Source: Agmasoma carcini (nom. nud.)
Lineage: Eukaryota; Microsporidia; Thelohaniidae
Direction of reading: 5' to 3'
Length of the DNA stretch: 50,046 nt
Assembly (NCBI GenBank): GCA_029232285.1
Contig: JAOXFI010000028.1
Location: 1 to 50,046 of the forward strand
The notes beneath the pieces are model-generated. The model was not told the DNA's origin. It was given only the letters and a program-made list of their open reading frames with translations, and did not search any database. Positions 49,846 through 50,046 of the stretch are shown piece by piece; within the stretch, counting starts at the first letter, position 1; each line of letters opens with the position of its first letter. A program made the translations under genes and the position numbers.

Positions 49846-50046
49846 GTTATATAGTTATATAGTTATATATAGTTATATATAGCCAGAGATAGTCACACTA
49901 TCATAGTCATATTGTCACACTATCATAGTCATATTGTCACACTATCATAGTCATTGTCACACCATCATAGTTATATTGTCACACCATCATAGTCATATTG
50001 TCACACTATCATAGTCATTGTCACACCATCATAGTCATATTGTCAC
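49846..50046. repeat. Tandem array at the window edge
   Basis: ATATAGTT units followed by a 17-22-bp repeat TCACACTATCATAGTCATAT with variants (CACCATC, TCATTGTC). It begins about 50 bp upstream of the p24 start and runs off the end of the window. Confidence 0.92.

Overview
The window looks like nuclear DNA of a microsporidian, an obligate intracellular fungal relative. Pointers are the very AT-rich sequence, intronless and shortened versions of conserved eukaryotic genes (EF-1alpha, eIF1A, eIF6, MTR4, SPO11, UFD2, SCC3), divergent informational proteins, and start codons often preceded by an AAATTT-like block followed by CC/CCC or GGG. Only about 40% is coding (24 likely protein genes and one tRNA), and spacers are loaded with transposon debris, which suggests one of the larger, TE-rich microsporidian genomes. 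I cannot name the species.

Left part (1-22 kb): widely spaced housekeeping genes. These are EF-1alpha (-), a SPO11/TopoVIA-like protein (+), an actin-related protein (+), a TMEM33/Pom33-like membrane protein (-), eIF1A (-), an unknown helical protein (+), an RSC6/SNF12-type SWIB protein (-), the U-box E4 ligase UFD2 (-), a small secreted Ser-rich protein (+), tRNA-Lys(CTT) (+) and a GYF-like protein (-). The spacers of 1-2 kb hold decayed Merlin (ISXO2-type) transposases, a dispersed repeat of about 0.5 kb and a short MITE-like element.

Middle (22-37 kb): gene-poor and transposon-rich. At least six Merlin transposase relics lie here, most of them broken by in-frame stops and frameshifts. Between them sit three, perhaps four, tiny genes for tail-anchored membrane proteins. 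Three of these share a juxtamembrane signature and look like a local gene family. A secreted protein of unknown function and a possible SEC66 gene follow.

Right part (37-50 kb): denser housekeeping DNA. It holds the exosome helicase MTR4 (-), cohesin subunit SCC3 (-), Xaa-Pro aminopeptidase P (+), eIF6 (-), a small tail-anchored protein (+), signal peptidase subunit SPC1 (+), a secreted type-3 copper protein of the tyrosinase family (+) and a p24/EMP24 cargo receptor (-). GTTA/GTCA-type tandem arrays sit within roughly 80-420 bp upstream of several start codons across the window.

The most notable observations are the secreted tyrosinase, the tail-anchored mini-gene family, the two distinguishable Merlin lineages among the relics, and the dispersed half-kilobase repeat.
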